In this document: positions 1-10,219 of the stretch, piece by piece
How the letters are laid out: each line of letters opens with the position of its first letter
Numbering within the stretch: the stretch's first letter is position 1
Translations under genes and position numbers: made by a program
DNA from: Opitutus sp. ER46
GTDB lineage: Bacteria; Verrucomicrobiota; Verrucomicrobiia; Opitutales; Opitutaceae
NCBI RefSeq assembly: GCF_003054705.1
Contig: NZ_QAYX01000019.1
Coordinates: 124,001 to 188,000 of the forward strand
Direction: 5' to 3'
Length of the DNA: 64,000 nt
The notes under the pieces: model-generated
What the model was told of the DNA's origin: nothing
What the model saw: only the letters and a program-made list of their open reading frames with translations
The model's database searches: none

Positions 1-192
1 CACCTCGGTCTTGAACTGCAGCTGCATGTCAGCCATCCGCGCCGCCGCCTCCTGGCTTCTCTCGCCGGCGGCGACAAGCTCTGCCGCCCGATGCGTCGCG
101 ACGCTCTGCGCAAAAATGCCTATCGCGCCGCCCACGAGCGGAATGGCGGCGACGATGCCGAAAGCGACGAGAAGTTGGGTTCGGAGGGTCAT
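1..192 (-). CDS. Methyl-accepting chemotaxis protein, N-terminal fragment cut by the window edge
   Basis: The frame opens with ATG at 192 and stays open to base 1, giving 64 residues. Residues 1-8 (MTLRTQLL) are followed by one hydrophobic segment at about 8-28 (VAFGIVAAIPLVGGAIGIFA). The rest is an alanine- and glutamate-rich helix (AAELVAAGERSQEAAARMAD). A short cytoplasmic start, one membrane helix and then a periplasmic helical bundle is the usual beginning of a transmembrane chemoreceptor. The signalling domain lies outside the window, so the assignment rests on the N-terminus alone. A membrane histidine kinase with the same start is the main alternative. Confidence 0.55.
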   Translation of the reverse strand, partial: MTLRTQLLVAFGIVAAIPLVGGAIGIFAQSVATHRAAELVAAGERSQEAAARMADMQLQFKTEV

Positions 193-543
193 GGTGCATG
201 GCCCCGGACGGACTCCAGGGGTAAGTCTAGGGAAAGTGGTTTGCTTCGTAATCGGCGCAGGGACGCTTGCGCTGGAGAAAAACCCTCAGCAGGGCGTAGT
301 GCCCGCCAGCCAGAGGTCCCCTGCTCGCAAACGCCTACCGCATAGGGACCTGCTGCAGATGCAGGTTCTCGACGTCATGACCGCCGTCGTTGAGTCAGAT
401 CAAGACGCGCCTCGCTTTTTGGGCCCCCGTGGCCGGCGAAGCCCGCAATTGCGTCCGGCGGGGCGACTCGCACCGGCGCGTCGGGCCGCGCAACGTCGCG
501 GCAGCTCATGCGTTATTCCCTCGGTACCTCGTCTGCGTTTCCC
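193..543. other. Gene-free divergent intergenic region
   Basis: These 351 bases separate the chemoreceptor start from the pectate lyase start, so promoters for both should lie here. I see no convincing -35/-10 pair, no RNA gene and no long inverted repeat. Open frames crossing it have no recognisable domain and are probably GC-driven shadows. Confidence 0.5.
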
Positions 544-1902
544 ATGTCCCGCCTCACTTCCTGGCTCGCCCCGCTCCCCTTCCTTGTCGCCGCGACTCTC
601 GCCACCGCCGCACCGGCGTCGGCGCCAGCCATGCCCGCCTTTCCCGGCGCGGAGGGATTTGGCGCCAAGACGCCGGGCGGTCGCGGTGGACGCGTCCTCT
701 TCGTCACCAATCTGAATGACTCCGGCCCGGGCAGCCTGCGCGCGGCGTGTGAAGCCGCGGGCCCGCGCATCGTCGTCTTCCGCGTTTCCGGCACGATCGC
801 GCTCCGCAAACCCATCACCGTGCGCGAACCGTTCCTGACCATCGCCGGCCAGACCGCGCCCGGGGACGGCATCTGCCTGCGCGACGATACCCTCATGATC
901 GCGACGCATGACGTCGTGGTGCGCTTCCTGCGCAGCCGGCTTGGGTCCGAAAGCGGCCGCGAGTCGGACTGCATCGATTTCGTCCACGGCGCACGCAACT
1001 CGATCATCGACCACTGTTCCGCCACCTGGTCCGTCGACGAATGCCTCTCGCTCTCCGGCGACGTGCAGGACTGCACCGTCCAATGGTGCCTGATCGGCGA
1101 GTCGCTCAACGCCAGCACCCACCACAAGGGGTCGCACGGCTTTGGCTCCCTCTCCCGAGCGAACGGCGCCATCTCGTGGCACCACAATCTCTGGATCCAT
1201 AACAACGCCCGCAACCCGCGCCTCGGCGACAACTATGGCAAGCCGCCGTTTCCCACCTTCGACGTCCGGAACAACGTGATCTACAACTACGGCGGCACTG
1301 GCACCGGACTCACACAGGGCAATCTCCGCGTGAACTATGTCGGCAACTACATTCGCCGCGGCCCGGACTCAAAGGCGAAGACGCCGATCAGTATCGGCGA
1401 CAAGTCCAACCTCCAGTTCTACATTCGCGACAACGTCTTCGAAGGTGACGCCGCCCGCACCGCCGACAACCGCGGCTTCTTCCAGGCCCTCGAGTTGGAC
1501 GGCGTGCGCCAGGTGTTCCTGAAGGACGACCCGTTCCCCGCCGCCGCGGTTACCACCTGGCCGGCTGTCGAAGCGCTCCAGCGGGTCCTCGCCGACGTCG
1601 GCGCCACGCGCCCGAAGCGCGATGCCGTTGACGCGCGTCTTGTCGCCCATGTCCGCGAGCGCACCGGCCGGATCATCGATTCGCAGGCCGACGTTGGCGG
1701 CTGGCCGGAACTCATTTCCCTTCCCGCCCCGAAAGACTCCGACCAGGACGGCATGCCCGACGATTGGGAAGTCGCTCATGGCCTCGATCCCGCCGCAGCC
1801 GCCGATGGCAACGGCGACCGGGATCAGGACGGCTACACCAATATTGAGGAGTACCTCAACAGCCTCGCCGCGTCTGCGGTACCTTCCGCCGGCGCCGCGT
1901 AA
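544..1902 (+). CDS. Secreted pectate lyase-like protein with C-terminal calcium-binding repeat
   Basis: The protein is 452 residues from the chosen ATG at 544. An in-frame ATG at 508 would add 12 residues, but the one at 544 places the signal peptide (MSRLTSWLAPLPFLVAATLA) at the N-terminus. The mature part starts FPGAEGFGAKTPGGRGG and continues with VTNLNDSGPGSLRAA, the typical opening of bacterial PL1-type parallel beta-helix pectate lyases. IIDHCSATWSVDE and a later ISWHHNLWIHNNARNPR match conserved rungs of the family. The last 50 residues carry DSDQDGMPDDWEVAHGLD and GDRDQDGYTNIEEYLN, a thrombospondin type 3-like calcium repeat also seen in planctomycete and verrucomicrobial exoenzymes. 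Cleavage of polygalacturonate outside the cell is the likely role. The exact substrate is inferred. Confidence 0.85.
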   Translation: MSRLTSWLAPLPFLVAATLATAAPASAPAMPAFPGAEGFGAKTPGGRGGRVLFVTNLNDSGPGSLRAACEAAGPRIVVFRVSGTIALRKPITVREPFLTIAGQTAPGDGICLRDDTLMIATHDVVVRFLRSRLGSESGRESDCIDFVHGARNSIIDHCSATWSVDECLSLSGDVQDCTVQWCLIGESLNASTHHKGSHGFGSLSRANGAISWHHNLWIHNNARNPRLGDNYGKPPFPTFDVRNNVIYNYGGTGTGLTQGNLRVNYVGNYIRRGPDSKAKTPISIGDKSNLQFYIRDNVFEGDAARTADNRGFFQALELDGVRQVFLKDDPFPAAAVTTWPAVEALQRVLADVGATRPKRDAVDARLVAHVRERTGRIIDSQADVGGWPELISLPAPKDSDQDGMPDDWEVAHGLDPAAAADGNGDRDQDGYTNIEEYLNSLAASAVPSAGAA

Positions 1903-1905
1903 GCT

Positions 1906-1926
1906 TGGCGGCAAACACCGCCATTT
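1906..1926 (+). terminator. Short stem-loop after the pectate lyase gene
   Basis: TGGCGG at 1906-1911 pairs with CCGCCA at 1918-1923 across a six-base loop and is followed by TTT. It sits four bases after the stop codon, between convergent genes. The stem is short, so terminator strength is uncertain. Confidence 0.45.
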
Positions 1927-1977
1927 CCTGCAATCGGATGCGCGCGGAGGCCCGCCCCTTTTTCTTGTCCCCGCCGT

Positions 1978-3084
1978 TCAGCGCAGCTTCAGCGTGTCGC
2001 CTTCGAACGTGAGATCGAGCGCCGGCACGACGACCGCCTTGCGGCTGCCTTCCTTGCGCACGCGGCCGGCCAGCCAGGCGTCGTAACCCGTGGCCTTGGC
2101 GGCGGCGAGCGTCGCCTCGACGTTCTCCGGCGCGACATAGGCGGCAAAGCCGATGCCCATGTTGAAGGTGGCGTACGCTTCGCGCTGCGCGATCGGGCCC
2201 GCCTCCATCATGAACTGGAACAACGCCGGCGCGGGCCGCGGCTGCGTGATCTCGTACACGAAAGCCTCGTCCAGACGCATAAGCTTGCGCCAGCCGTGAC
2301 CGGTCACGTGCGCGACGTAGTTCAGCTTGATACCCCGCCGCTGGCACTCGCGCACGAACGCGACGTAGATGACCGACGGCGCCAGCAGCGCTTCGCCAAA
2401 TGTGCGCGCGTCGCCATGCCCAATCGGGGTCTGAAAGCCGTCGCGGAGTTGCCCGGCCATCTTGCGGCAGAGGGACAGCCCGTTTGTCTGCACGCCGGAA
2501 CTCGCCAGGAAGATGATGCCGTCGCCGTCCTTCACGTCGCCGACGATGCGCAAGTGCTTCGGACTGATCCGGCCGATGGCCGAACCCGCCAGCACGATGG
2601 CCTTCGGCTCCACGACGCCGCCAAGGGTCGGCGTCTCACCGCCGCCCCACACCGCGCCGGCGGTGCGACAGCCTTCCGCAAAGCCGTCCACCAGCGCTCG
2701 GGTGCGGGTCGCGTCCGCAAACCAGCCGGAGTCGCCCACCGCCGCATGCATCGCGACCGAGATTGGAAGCGCCCCGCAGGTAATCAGGTCGTTGACGATC
2801 GTGGCCACGGTATCGATCGCGACTTCGCGATAGAAACACTTGCCCGTCGCGGCATACACCGCATCCGCCACGAGGTTCTTCGTGCCGAGGCCCTCCTCGA
2901 CATGGGCCAGGAAATGGTCGGCCGCCTCGATCAGGTACGCGCTCTCGCCGCGGGTCGTCGCCGGCTCCGCATAGCCGTGCGCCGCCAGCGCTCCCGCGGT
3001 GGTGCGCGCCGCCTGCTGGCAGGCACGCTTGAACGCATCAAGCTGGTCGTAACGAACACCGGAGGACTCGTAGCTGAGGGACAT
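1978..3084 (-). CDS. purM: Phosphoribosylformylglycinamidine cyclo-ligase (AIR synthetase)
   Basis: PurM closes FGAM to aminoimidazole ribotide with ATP, the fifth step of de novo purine synthesis. The 368-residue protein is close to the usual 340-350. It begins MSLSYESSGVRYDQLDAFKR and has WGGGETPTLGGVV in place of the common GGETAEMPG. It also carries DGIIFLASSGVQTNGLSLCR, the nucleotide-site motif, and FNMGIGFAAYV near the C-terminus. The usual TGGGL-x2-N segment reads VTGHGWRKLMR, a divergent form. It is the last gene of a minus-strand set purF, ORF6N gene, purM, starting 20 bases after the preceding stop. ATG at 3084 has no clear Shine-Dalgarno sequence, so translation may be coupled. 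Confidence 0.93.
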   Translation of the reverse strand: MSLSYESSGVRYDQLDAFKRACQQAARTTAGALAAHGYAEPATTRGESAYLIEAADHFLAHVEEGLGTKNLVADAVYAATGKCFYREVAIDTVATIVNDLITCGALPISVAMHAAVGDSGWFADATRTRALVDGFAEGCRTAGAVWGGGETPTLGGVVEPKAIVLAGSAIGRISPKHLRIVGDVKDGDGIIFLASSGVQTNGLSLCRKMAGQLRDGFQTPIGHGDARTFGEALLAPSVIYVAFVRECQRRGIKLNYVAHVTGHGWRKLMRLDEAFVYEITQPRPAPALFQFMMEAGPIAQREAYATFNMGIGFAAYVAPENVEATLAAAKATGYDAWLAGRVRKEGSRKAVVVPALDLTFEGDTLKLR

Positions 3085-3104
3085 GGAAGTGGACGCGGGA
3101 GGAA

Positions 3105-3632
3105 TTAGCGGTTTCCGGGATGAAAGCCGATCTTCGGCTTCACCGGCTCCTCGGCCTCGGGGGCGTCGAGCAGCGGCTGGAGCCGATCGATGATCTCGCG
3201 CAGAACGGAATCGTGCTCGATCAGCCGGCGGTCGATCTCGGCCAGGCGCTTCAGGATGCGGGAGGACGTGAGCATCTCGTCGCGCATCTGCACGAACGCC
3301 CGCACGAGGTAGATGCTCATCTGCACCGCCTTCCGGCTGTTCAGCACCGACGCGGCCATCAGCGCGCCGTGCTCCGTGAATACCTGCGGAATCGTCCGCC
3401 GTCCACCGCGTCCCTTTGCGGTCGCAAATTGCGACCTCAAACCCGCGAACTCCTCCGCCGTCAGGGCAAACGCGAAATCGTCGGGGAAACGCGCCCGGTT
3501 GCGTCGCACCGCCTCGTTCAGCCGCTTCGTCGGGACGCCGTACAACCGGGCGAGATCGGCGTCACTGACGACTTTCCGACCGCGCACGGTCAGAATCGTC
3601 GGCAACACCGGCTCGTTCGGGGTTCGCGCCAT
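3105..3632 (-). CDS. ORF6N domain-containing protein between purF and purM
   Basis: The frame extends further upstream inside purF. I start it at ATG 3632 because the ORF6N domain begins within ten residues (VLPTILTVRGRKVVSDADLA). The protein is 175 residues. The first 100 match the ORF6N family: LARLYGVPTKRLNEAVRRN, RFPDDFAFALTAEEF, a GGRRTIPQVFTEHGALMAA segment, then AFVQMRDEM. A coiled-coil-like helix follows (LKRLAEIDRRLIEHDSVLRE), and the protein ends in KPKIGFHP, typical of chromosomal members. ORF6N domains were first described in phage and other large DNA virus proteins as putative DNA-binding modules. The start codon lies two bases after the purF stop, so it is probably translationally coupled. 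A role in purine regulation is only a guess. Confidence 0.85.
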   Translation of the reverse strand: MARTPNEPVLPTILTVRGRKVVSDADLARLYGVPTKRLNEAVRRNRARFPDDFAFALTAEEFAGLRSQFATAKGRGGRRTIPQVFTEHGALMAASVLNSRKAVQMSIYLVRAFVQMRDEMLTSSRILKRLAEIDRRLIEHDSVLREIIDRLQPLLDAPEAEEPVKPKIGFHPGNR

Positions 3633-3634
3633 GA

Positions 3635-5578
3635 TCAGTACGCCCGGCCCTCGTGCTTCTCGTAATAGTTCACGTACGCCTGGTTCACCACGCGGTAGCC
3701 GCCGGGGGTCGGGTATTTGCCCGTGAAATACCAATCGCCAGTGTGATTCGGCAGCGCGGCATGCAGGTTCTCGATCGTCTGGAAGATGATCTCGATTTCG
3801 CCCTTCCATTCGATGCCGGTCGGGCGGACGCGATCCACGATCTTCCGCGAGATCTCCTCCGGCGTGAACGGCTCGTAGATCTTGCGGACCTGATTCACCG
3901 TCCCGCCCCGCGCGATCTCGTCGGCGCAGGCGCGGTACACTTCCTCGAGGAGGCTCGCCTGCCCGCGTTCGCGCAACAGCTCCACCGCGGCTTCGAAGGC
4001 GATGAATTTGCCGAGCTCCGACATGTCGATGCCGTAGCAGTCCGGGTAGCGGATCTGCGGCGCCGTCGAGACGATCACAATCTTGCGCGGGTTGAGCCGC
4101 GCCAGGATGCGCAGGATCGAGCGCCGCAGCGTGGTGCCGCGCACGATCGAGTCGTCCACGCACACGAGGTTGTCACCCGGCTGCACCGACCCGTAGGTGA
4201 TGTCGTAGACGTGGCTGGCAAGCTGATTGCGCAGGCTCTCCTGCCCGATGAACGTCCGCAGCTTGATATCCTTGCTGACCACCTTCTCGCCGCGCGGCCA
4301 GTTGCGCAGGATCAGGTCGTCAACCATCGCCTCGGTCAGCGTGCCTTGCCGGCTCGCGTCCATGATCGCCTTCTTCACCTCGTCGCGCCGGCGCTCGCGC
4401 AGCGTCGACATGAGGCCGTAGTAGGCCACCTCGGCGGTGTTGGGGATGAAGTTGAAGACGGTGTGCGCCCAATCGTGGTCGATGGCCTTGATCACCTGGT
4501 CGGCGAGGCCGCCGCCGAGCGCCTTCCGCTCCTGGTAGATGTCGATGTCGTTGCCGCGCGAGAAATAGATCCGCTCGAAGGAACACGAGGACCGCGGCAT
4601 CGGCGCCGTGAAGGGCGCCACGCTCAATGTGCCGCGCTTCTTGATCACGAGCACGTTGCCCGGCGGGATCTCCTTCACCTGCGGCACCTGCAGATCGAAC
4701 ACCGTCATCAGCGGCGCCCGCTCCGAGGCCACCGCGACCACTTCGTCGTTCTGGAAATAGAAGGCCGGCCGGATTCCCGAGGGATCCCGCGCCACAAAGG
4801 CGTCGCCGTTGCCGATCAGGCCCGCGATGGCGTAGCCACCATCCCACTTTTTCGAGGCGCGGGTGATGACGCGCGTCAGGTCGAGATCCTCGCTGATCCG
4901 CCGGGAAATCTCCTCGCCGGAGAGTCCGCGCGTGCGCAGGAACCGGTAGATGTCCTCATGCTCCTCATCGAGGAAGAAGCCGACTTTCTCCAACACCGCC
5001 TGCGTGTCCGACGCGAAGATCGGGTGCTGCCCGATCGCAATCAGGCTGTTGTTCAGCTCCCGCGTGTTCGTGAGGTTGAAATTGCCGCAGAGCGCCAGGT
5101 TGCGCGTCGGCCACGAGCTGCGCCGGAAATAGGGGTGGCACGCACTGACGCCATAGCCGCCGCTCGTACCGTAGCGGAGATGGCCGAGGTAGAGCTCCGC
5201 GCCGAAATCAAAGTGCTGCTTCACCGTGTCCGGAAACTCCGGATGCACTTCGCCCCGGGAGACCAGATCCTTGAAGCGGCCAAGCAGCTGGCCGAAAACG
5301 CGATCGAGCGGGTTGGGCTCGGTATTGCGCTCCCGGAACATGTACGGATCGCCGGGAGGCATGTCGAATTTCACACAGGCCACGCCCGCTCCGTCCTGGC
5401 CGCGGTTGTGCTGCTTCTCCATGAGCAGGAACAGCTGCGTAAACCCCCAAAGCGCCGAGCCATACTTCTCCTGGTAGTAGCTCAACGGCTTCAGCAGGCG
5501 CACCATCGCGATGCCGCATTCGTGCGTCAGGAGGGAATCCCGTCGCTCCACCACCTCGTCCATCATTTCGTCGCTCAT
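3635..5578 (-). CDS. purF: Amidophosphoribosyltransferase, long Bacteroidetes-type form
   Basis: PurF makes 5-phosphoribosylamine from PRPP and glutamine, the committing step of purine synthesis. I choose ATG 5578 (MSDEMMDEVVERRDSLLTHE), which leaves a short leader before the catalytic cysteine in ECGIAMVRLLKPL. An N-terminal nucleophile glutaminase domain follows (KQHNRGQDGAGVACV, LGHLRYGTSGGYG). The phosphoribosyltransferase domain has the PRPP loop VCVDDSIVRGTTLRRS. At 647 residues it is well above the roughly 500 of E. coli PurF and matches the long form I associate with Bacteroidetes and Verrucomicrobia. Extra C-terminal sequence includes GDWYFTGKYPTPGGYRVVN. It heads the operon with the ORF6N gene and purM. 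Confidence 0.92.
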   Translation of the reverse strand: MSDEMMDEVVERRDSLLTHECGIAMVRLLKPLSYYQEKYGSALWGFTQLFLLMEKQHNRGQDGAGVACVKFDMPPGDPYMFRERNTEPNPLDRVFGQLLGRFKDLVSRGEVHPEFPDTVKQHFDFGAELYLGHLRYGTSGGYGVSACHPYFRRSSWPTRNLALCGNFNLTNTRELNNSLIAIGQHPIFASDTQAVLEKVGFFLDEEHEDIYRFLRTRGLSGEEISRRISEDLDLTRVITRASKKWDGGYAIAGLIGNGDAFVARDPSGIRPAFYFQNDEVVAVASERAPLMTVFDLQVPQVKEIPPGNVLVIKKRGTLSVAPFTAPMPRSSCSFERIYFSRGNDIDIYQERKALGGGLADQVIKAIDHDWAHTVFNFIPNTAEVAYYGLMSTLRERRRDEVKKAIMDASRQGTLTEAMVDDLILRNWPRGEKVVSKDIKLRTFIGQESLRNQLASHVYDITYGSVQPGDNLVCVDDSIVRGTTLRRSILRILARLNPRKIVIVSTAPQIRYPDCYGIDMSELGKFIAFEAAVELLRERGQASLLEEVYRACADEIARGGTVNQVRKIYEPFTPEEISRKIVDRVRPTGIEWKGEIEIIFQTIENLHAALPNHTGDWYFTGKYPTPGGYRVVNQAYVNYYEKHEGRAY

Positions 5579-6048
5579 GTTGGTAGGCCAGTCCTCGAGG
5601 GAATGTCCGATTCCAGTCTCAGCAACACCCGCAGGCCGGCCGGACCGGCTCGGTTGAGGTCGGGAAGGCGCGGCAGGAAGTCGGAAATCGTCGGGCAACA
5701 CGCTGAAAAGGCGGTGATTTCGGGGCGCGGGCGGGAATGGTCAACGGCTTTTCTCGGCCGGCTTCTTCACGTCATGTAAATCGCCCTCCCAGCATCACGA
5801 AACGCGAGCCGCCGCGGCGCTTTCATCCTCGGGTCCGGCCCAAGCCGTCTTCGCCGCAACAGGTTGCGGGCACACGCAAGCCGGTGGCGCGCGTCGCCCC
5901 TAGGGCACGCCCCAAGGCTCGGTTTATGACGCAGTTCGCCCGGCGTTTTTCTCCTTCGCGCCCGACCGCCAGACCCGGCGCCCCCATCGCCCTCCGCCAG
6001 CCCCCTTGACCACCCCCGGCTTGTTGTTGAGCGTCATTCCTTCCTGCC
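5579..6048. promoter_or_regulatory. Divergent region between purF and purL
   Basis: This 470-base region lies between the divergent starts of purF and purL and must hold both promoters. I find no recognisable purine riboswitch, PurR-like palindrome or good sigma-70 promoter. The purF frame stays open to 5701, and the plus strand has a weak frame at 5737-6009 with no domain signature. I treat both as non-coding here. Confidence 0.4.
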
Positions 6049-9000
6049 ATGCTGATCCTCCGCGGCTCACCTGCCCTCTCCCCGTTTCGCCTCCAGAAAC
6101 TGCTCCAGGACCTGACGTCCGCCGGCGTCCCAGCCGCCGGCCTCAGCGCCGAGTTCGTGCACCTGGTCGAGACCACGGGAGAGCTGTCCGCCGCGGAGCG
6201 CGAGGTCCTCGAAAAGATCCTCACGTACGGCCCGAGCCGCGAAGCCAAGCCGGTGACCGGCTGGCTGCAGGTGGTCGCCCCGCGCCCCGGCACGATTTCC
6301 CCGTGGTCCTCGAAGGCGACCGATATCGCCCACATCTGCGGCGTCGCCCAGGTGAAGCGGATCGAGCGGGTCATCGCGTATGTCGTAGACCCCGGGTCCA
6401 GCCGCCTGACCACCGTGCAGCGCGCCGCCACCGCCGCCCGACTGCACGACCGCATGACCCAGGCGATCTTCAACGACCTCGAAAGCGCGGCGGTGCTCTT
6501 CCAGCACGAGGCGCCTCGCCCGCTGACCACCGTTCCCGTGCTCGCGCAAGGCCGCACCGCCCTGGTCGCCGCCAACCAGACGCTCGGGCTGGCGCTGGCC
6601 GACGACGAGATCGACTACCTCGTGAAAGCGTTCACCGGCCTCGGCCGCGACCCGAACGACGTCGAGCTGATGATGTTCGCGCAGGCCAACTCCGAGCACT
6701 GCCGGCACAAGATCTTCAACGCCACCTGGGAAATCGACGGCGAGGCGCGGGACCGCTCGCTGTTCCAGATGATCAAGAACACGTACCAGCTGCACCAGGA
6801 CGGCATCCTCTCCGCGTACAAGGACAATGCCGCCGTTCTCGTCGGCTCCCGCGGTGGCCGGTTCTTCGTCGACCCCAAGACGGGCGACTACGCCGCACAC
6901 GAGGAGGACATCCACATCCTGTGCAAGGTGGAGACGCACAACCACCCCACCGCCATCTCGCCGTTCCCCGGCGCCGCCACCGGCTCCGGCGGCGAAATCC
7001 GCGACGAGGGCGCCACCGGCTGCGGCGGCAAGCCCAAGGCCGGCCTCACCGGCTTCACCGTCTCCAATCTCCGGATTCCCGGCGCCGTGCAGCCTTGGGA
7101 AAAGGACCACGGCAAGCCGAACCGCATCGTCTCCGCCCTCGACATCATGATCGACGGCCCGCTCGGCGGCGCCGCGTTCAACAACGAGTTCGGCCGGCCC
7201 AACATCAACGGCTACTTCCGCACCTTCGAGGCCAAGGTTCCCGCCGCGCCGTCCGCTTCCGGCGGCACGTCCGAGCTGCGCGGCTATCACAAGCCCATCA
7301 TGCTCGCCGGCGGCCTCGGCAACATCCGCGCCGAGCATATTCGCAAGGGTGAGATCAGACCGGGCGACAAGCTCGTCGTCCTCGGCGGCCCGGCGATGCT
7401 CATCGGCCTCGGCGGCGGCGCCGCCAGCTCCATTGCCAGCGGCCACGGCAACGAGGACCTCGATTTCGCCAGCGTGCAGCGCGACAATCCCGAGATGGAA
7501 CGCCGCTGCCAGGAGGTCATCGACCGCTGCTGGGCCCTCGGCGCCGACAACCCCATCGCCTTCATCCATGACGTCGGCGCGGGCGGGCTCTCGAACGCCC
7601 TCCCCGAGCTCGTCAACGACGGCGGCCGCGGCGGTCGTTTCAACCTGCGCAAGGTGCCGAACGACGAGCCGGGCATGACCCCGCTCGAGATCTGGTGCAA
7701 CGAGTCGCAGGAACGCTACGTGCTCGCCGTTCCGGCCGACCGCATCGACGCCTTCGCCGCGCTCTGCGCCCGCGAGCGCTGCCCGTTCGCCATCGTCGGC
7801 GAGGCTACGGAGGAAAAGCGGCTCGTCCTCGAGGACCCGCATTTCAAAAACACGCCGATCGACATGCCGCTCGAGGTTCTCCTCGGGAAGCCGCCGCGCA
7901 TGCACCGCCGCGAGCAGTCACTGCGCCGCCCGCAGTTCCCGCTTACACTCCCGGAATCCGTCACCGTGCTCGAGGCCGCCCGCCGCGTCCTCGCCCACCC
8001 CGCCGTCGCCGACAAGACGTTCCTCATCTCCATCGGCGACCGCACCCTCGGCGGCCTGATCTGCCGCGACCAGATGGTCGGTCCCTGGCAGGTTCCCGTC
8101 GCCGACTGCGGCGTCACCGCCGCCGCGTACGACGTGTACACCGGCGAGGCCATGGCCATGGGCGAGCGTACCCCGGTCGCCGTCAACAACGCCGCCGCCT
8201 CCGCCCGCCTCGCCGTCGGCGAAGCGCTCACCAATCTCGCCGCCGCCCAGATCGGCGATCTCGGCAAGGTCAACCTCTCCGCCAACTGGATGGCCGCGCC
8301 CGCCGTCCCCGGCGACGCCGCCGATCTCTACGCTGCCGTCCACGCCGTCGGCATGGAGCTCTGCCCGCAGCTCGGAATCACCATTCCGGTGGGCAAGGAT
8401 TCCATGAGTATGAGCACGGTGTGGTCCGACACCGAGGGCCAGAAGCGCATCACCGCCCCCGTCTCCCTCATCGTCTCCGCCTTCGCCCCGTGCGCCGACG
8501 TCCGCCGCACGCTCACGCCCCAGTTGCAGACCGACGGCTCGGCCGCCGACTCCGTCCTCCTGCTCATCGACCTCGGCCGCGGCCGGAATCGCCTCGGCGG
8601 CTCCATCCTCGCGCAGGTGTATTCGCAGATCGGCGCGGAGACGCCCGACGTCGACCACGCCGCCGAACTAAAAGGCTTCTGGAACGCGATTCAGCAGCTC
8701 GGCCGCGACCAGAAGATTCTCGCCTACCACGACCGCTCCGATGGCGGTCTCCTCGTCACCGCGCTCGAGATGGCCTTCGCCGGCAACGTGGGGGTGGACC
8801 TCGAACTCGCCCCGGGCGTCGATGCTTTCCCCGTCCTCTTCGCCGAGGAACTCGGCGCCGTCATTCAGGTGCGCAACGACGACCTCGACGCCGTCCACGG
8901 CGTCCTCCGCCAGCACGGCCTGAAGGCCCGCGTCACGCGCATCGGTCAACTCAACGGCGACCAGACGTTCCGCGTCCGCCGCACGGGCAAGGTCTTCCTG

Positions 9001-10047
9001 AACGAACCGCTGGCCGCGCTGCGCGCGATCTGGTCCGATGTCACCCGGCAGATTTCCCTCCGCCGCGACAACCCCGCGTGCGCCGAGCAGGAATACCGCC
9101 TCAAGCTCGACCCGCAGCACCGCGGGATCACGCCCGTGCTCACGTTCGATGTGCAGGCGACCCGCTCGGACCTCGCGGCGAAGCTCGCCAGCGACGCCGC
9201 AGGCGAAAACGCGCCCGCGCCCGGCAGCGCCCTCGATGCCAGTCATGTGGCGCTGGCCCGCACCCGCCGTGCGCGTCCCGCCGTCGCCATCCTGCGCGAG
9301 CAGGGTGTCAACGGCGAGGTCGAGATGGCCGCGGCCTTTACCCGCGCCGGCTTCCGCGCGGTCGACGTGCACATGACCGACGTCCTGGCGGGCCGGATTT
9401 CCCTGCGCGATTTCCGCGGCCTCGCGGCCTGCGGTGGGTTCAGCTACGGCGACGTGCTCGGCGCCGGCGAGGGCTGGGCCAAGAGCATCCTGTTCCACGA
9501 GCGCGCCCGCGCGGAATTCAGCGCCTTCTTCGCCCGCGAGGACGCCTTCGCCCTCGGCGTGTGCAACGGCTGCCAGATGATGAGCAACCTGCACTCCATT
9601 ATCCCGGGCGCCGAGCAGTGGCCGCACTTCGTCCAGAACAAGTCCGAACGCTACGAGGCGCGGTTCGTCTCCCTGCAGATCGAGTCGAGCCCGAGCGTGT
9701 TCTTCACCGGCATGGAGGGCTCGGTCATCCCGATCGCCGTCGCCCATGGCGAGGGGTATGCGGAGTTCAAGGACGCTGCCGCGGCGCAGCGCTGCAACGC
9801 ATCGGGCCTGGTCGCGGCGCGGTACGTGGACAGCCACCACCAGCCCACCGAGGTGTATCCACTGAATCCCAACAGCTCGCCTTTCGGCATCACCGCCCTC
9901 ACGACCGCCACCGGGCGCGCCATGATCATGATGCCGCACCCGGAGCGCGTCTTCCGCAGCGTCACCATGAGCTGGCATCCGGCGGACTGGGGCGAGGATT
10001 CGCCCTGGATGCAGCTGTTCTACAACGCCCGCCGGTGGGTGGGCTAA
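6049..10047 (+). CDS. purL: Phosphoribosylformylglycinamidine synthase, large single-chain form
   Basis: The 1332-residue enzyme converts FGAR to FGAM with ATP and glutamine. Its length matches the large PurL of gamma-proteobacteria and eukaryotes, with the glutaminase fused at the C-terminus, so no separate purS or purQ is needed. Visible motifs are [59 protein letters not shown] and [18 protein letters not shown]. The glutaminase part has [19 protein letters not shown], the nucleophile cysteine in [12 protein letters not shown], and the histidine-glutamate pair in [11 protein letters not shown]. It is divergent from purF-purM, so the purine genes form one bidirectional locus. Confidence 0.96.
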   Translation: MLILRGSPALSPFRLQKLLQDLTSAGVPAAGLSAEFVHLVETTGELSAAEREVLEKILTYGPSREAKPVTGWLQVVAPRPGTISPWSSKATDIAHICGVAQVKRIERVIAYVVDPGSSRLTTVQRAATAARLHDRMTQAIFNDLESAAVLFQHEAPRPLTTVPVLAQGRTALVAANQTLGLALADDEIDYLVKAFTGLGRDPNDVELMMFAQANSEHCRHKIFNATWEIDGEARDRSLFQMIKNTYQLHQDGILSAYKDNAAVLVGSRGGRFFVDPKTGDYAAHEEDIHILCKVETHNHPTAISPFPGAATGSGGEIRDEGATGCGGKPKAGLTGFTVSNLRIPGAVQPWEKDHGKPNRIVSALDIMIDGPLGGAAFNNEFGRPNINGYFRTFEAKVPAAPSASGGTSELRGYHKPIMLAGGLGNIRAEHIRKGEIRPGDKLVVLGGPAMLIGLGGGAASSIASGHGNEDLDFASVQRDNPEMERRCQEVIDRCWALGADNPIAFIHDVGAGGLSNALPELVNDGGRGGRFNLRKVPNDEPGMTPLEIWCNESQERYVLAVPADRIDAFAALCARERCPFAIVGEATEEKRLVLEDPHFKNTPIDMPLEVLLGKPPRMHRREQSLRRPQFPLTLPESVTVLEAARRVLAHPAVADKTFLISIGDRTLGGLICRDQMVGPWQVPVADCGVTAAAYDVYTGEAMAMGERTPVAVNNAAASARLAVGEALTNLAAAQIGDLGKVNLSANWMAAPAVPGDAADLYAAVHAVGMELCPQLGITIPVGKDSMSMSTVWSDTEGQKRITAPVSLIVSAFAPCADVRRTLTPQLQTDGSAADSVLLLIDLGRGRNRLGGSILAQVYSQIGAETPDVDHAAELKGFWNAIQQLGRDQKILAYHDRSDGGLLVTALEMAFAGNVGVDLELAPGVDAFPVLFAEELGAVIQVRNDDLDAVHGVLRQHGLKARVTRIGQLNGDQTFRVRRTGKVFLNEPLAALRAIWSDVTRQISLRRDNPACAEQEYRLKLDPQHRGITPVLTFDVQATRSDLAAKLASDAAGENAPAPGSALDASHVALARTRRARPAVAILREQGVNGEVEMAAAFTRAGFRAVDVHMTDVLAGRISLRDFRGLAACGGFSYGDVLGAGEGWAKSILFHERARAEFSAFFAREDAFALGVCNGCQMMSNLHSIIPGAEQWPHFVQNKSERYEARFVSLQIESSPSVFFTGMEGSVIPIAVAHGEGYAEFKDAAAAQRCNASGLVAARYVDSHHQPTEVYPLNPNSSPFGITALTTATGRAMIMMPHPERVFRSVTMSWHPADWGEDSPWMQLFYNARRWVG

Positions 10048-10219
10048 GTCGCGCCGGCCGTGCGGGTAGTACCACGGGCGGACTCTCGCCCGCCCCGGGG
10101 CACCGCGTCGTTTGACGGCGGCGCGGAACGTCTCGCCCAGCCCACCGCGGCCGAGCGGCCGCGCGGCCTGCGGCGGGCGGCCGGTGGACAACTCAGACCA
10201 AACGCACGATCCTGCGCCC

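Noticed and set aside
5823-6575. A 250-residue minus-strand frame crossing the purL start
   Set aside because: It overlaps the purL coding region, is Ser/Arg-rich and has no known domain.
6067-7905. A 612-residue open frame antisense to purL
   Set aside because: PurL carries all the family motifs on the plus strand. The antisense frame is rich in Ala/Arg/Val/Asp with no signature, as expected from GC-rich third positions.
10074-10091. CGGGCG/CGCCCG hairpin after purL
   Set aside because: The stem is six bases in a very GC-rich stretch with no T-run. Chance formation is likely.
7695-10115. An 806-residue plus-strand frame offset within purL
   Set aside because: It is almost only Arg, Pro and Ala, with no domain. 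It is a frame shadow of purL.
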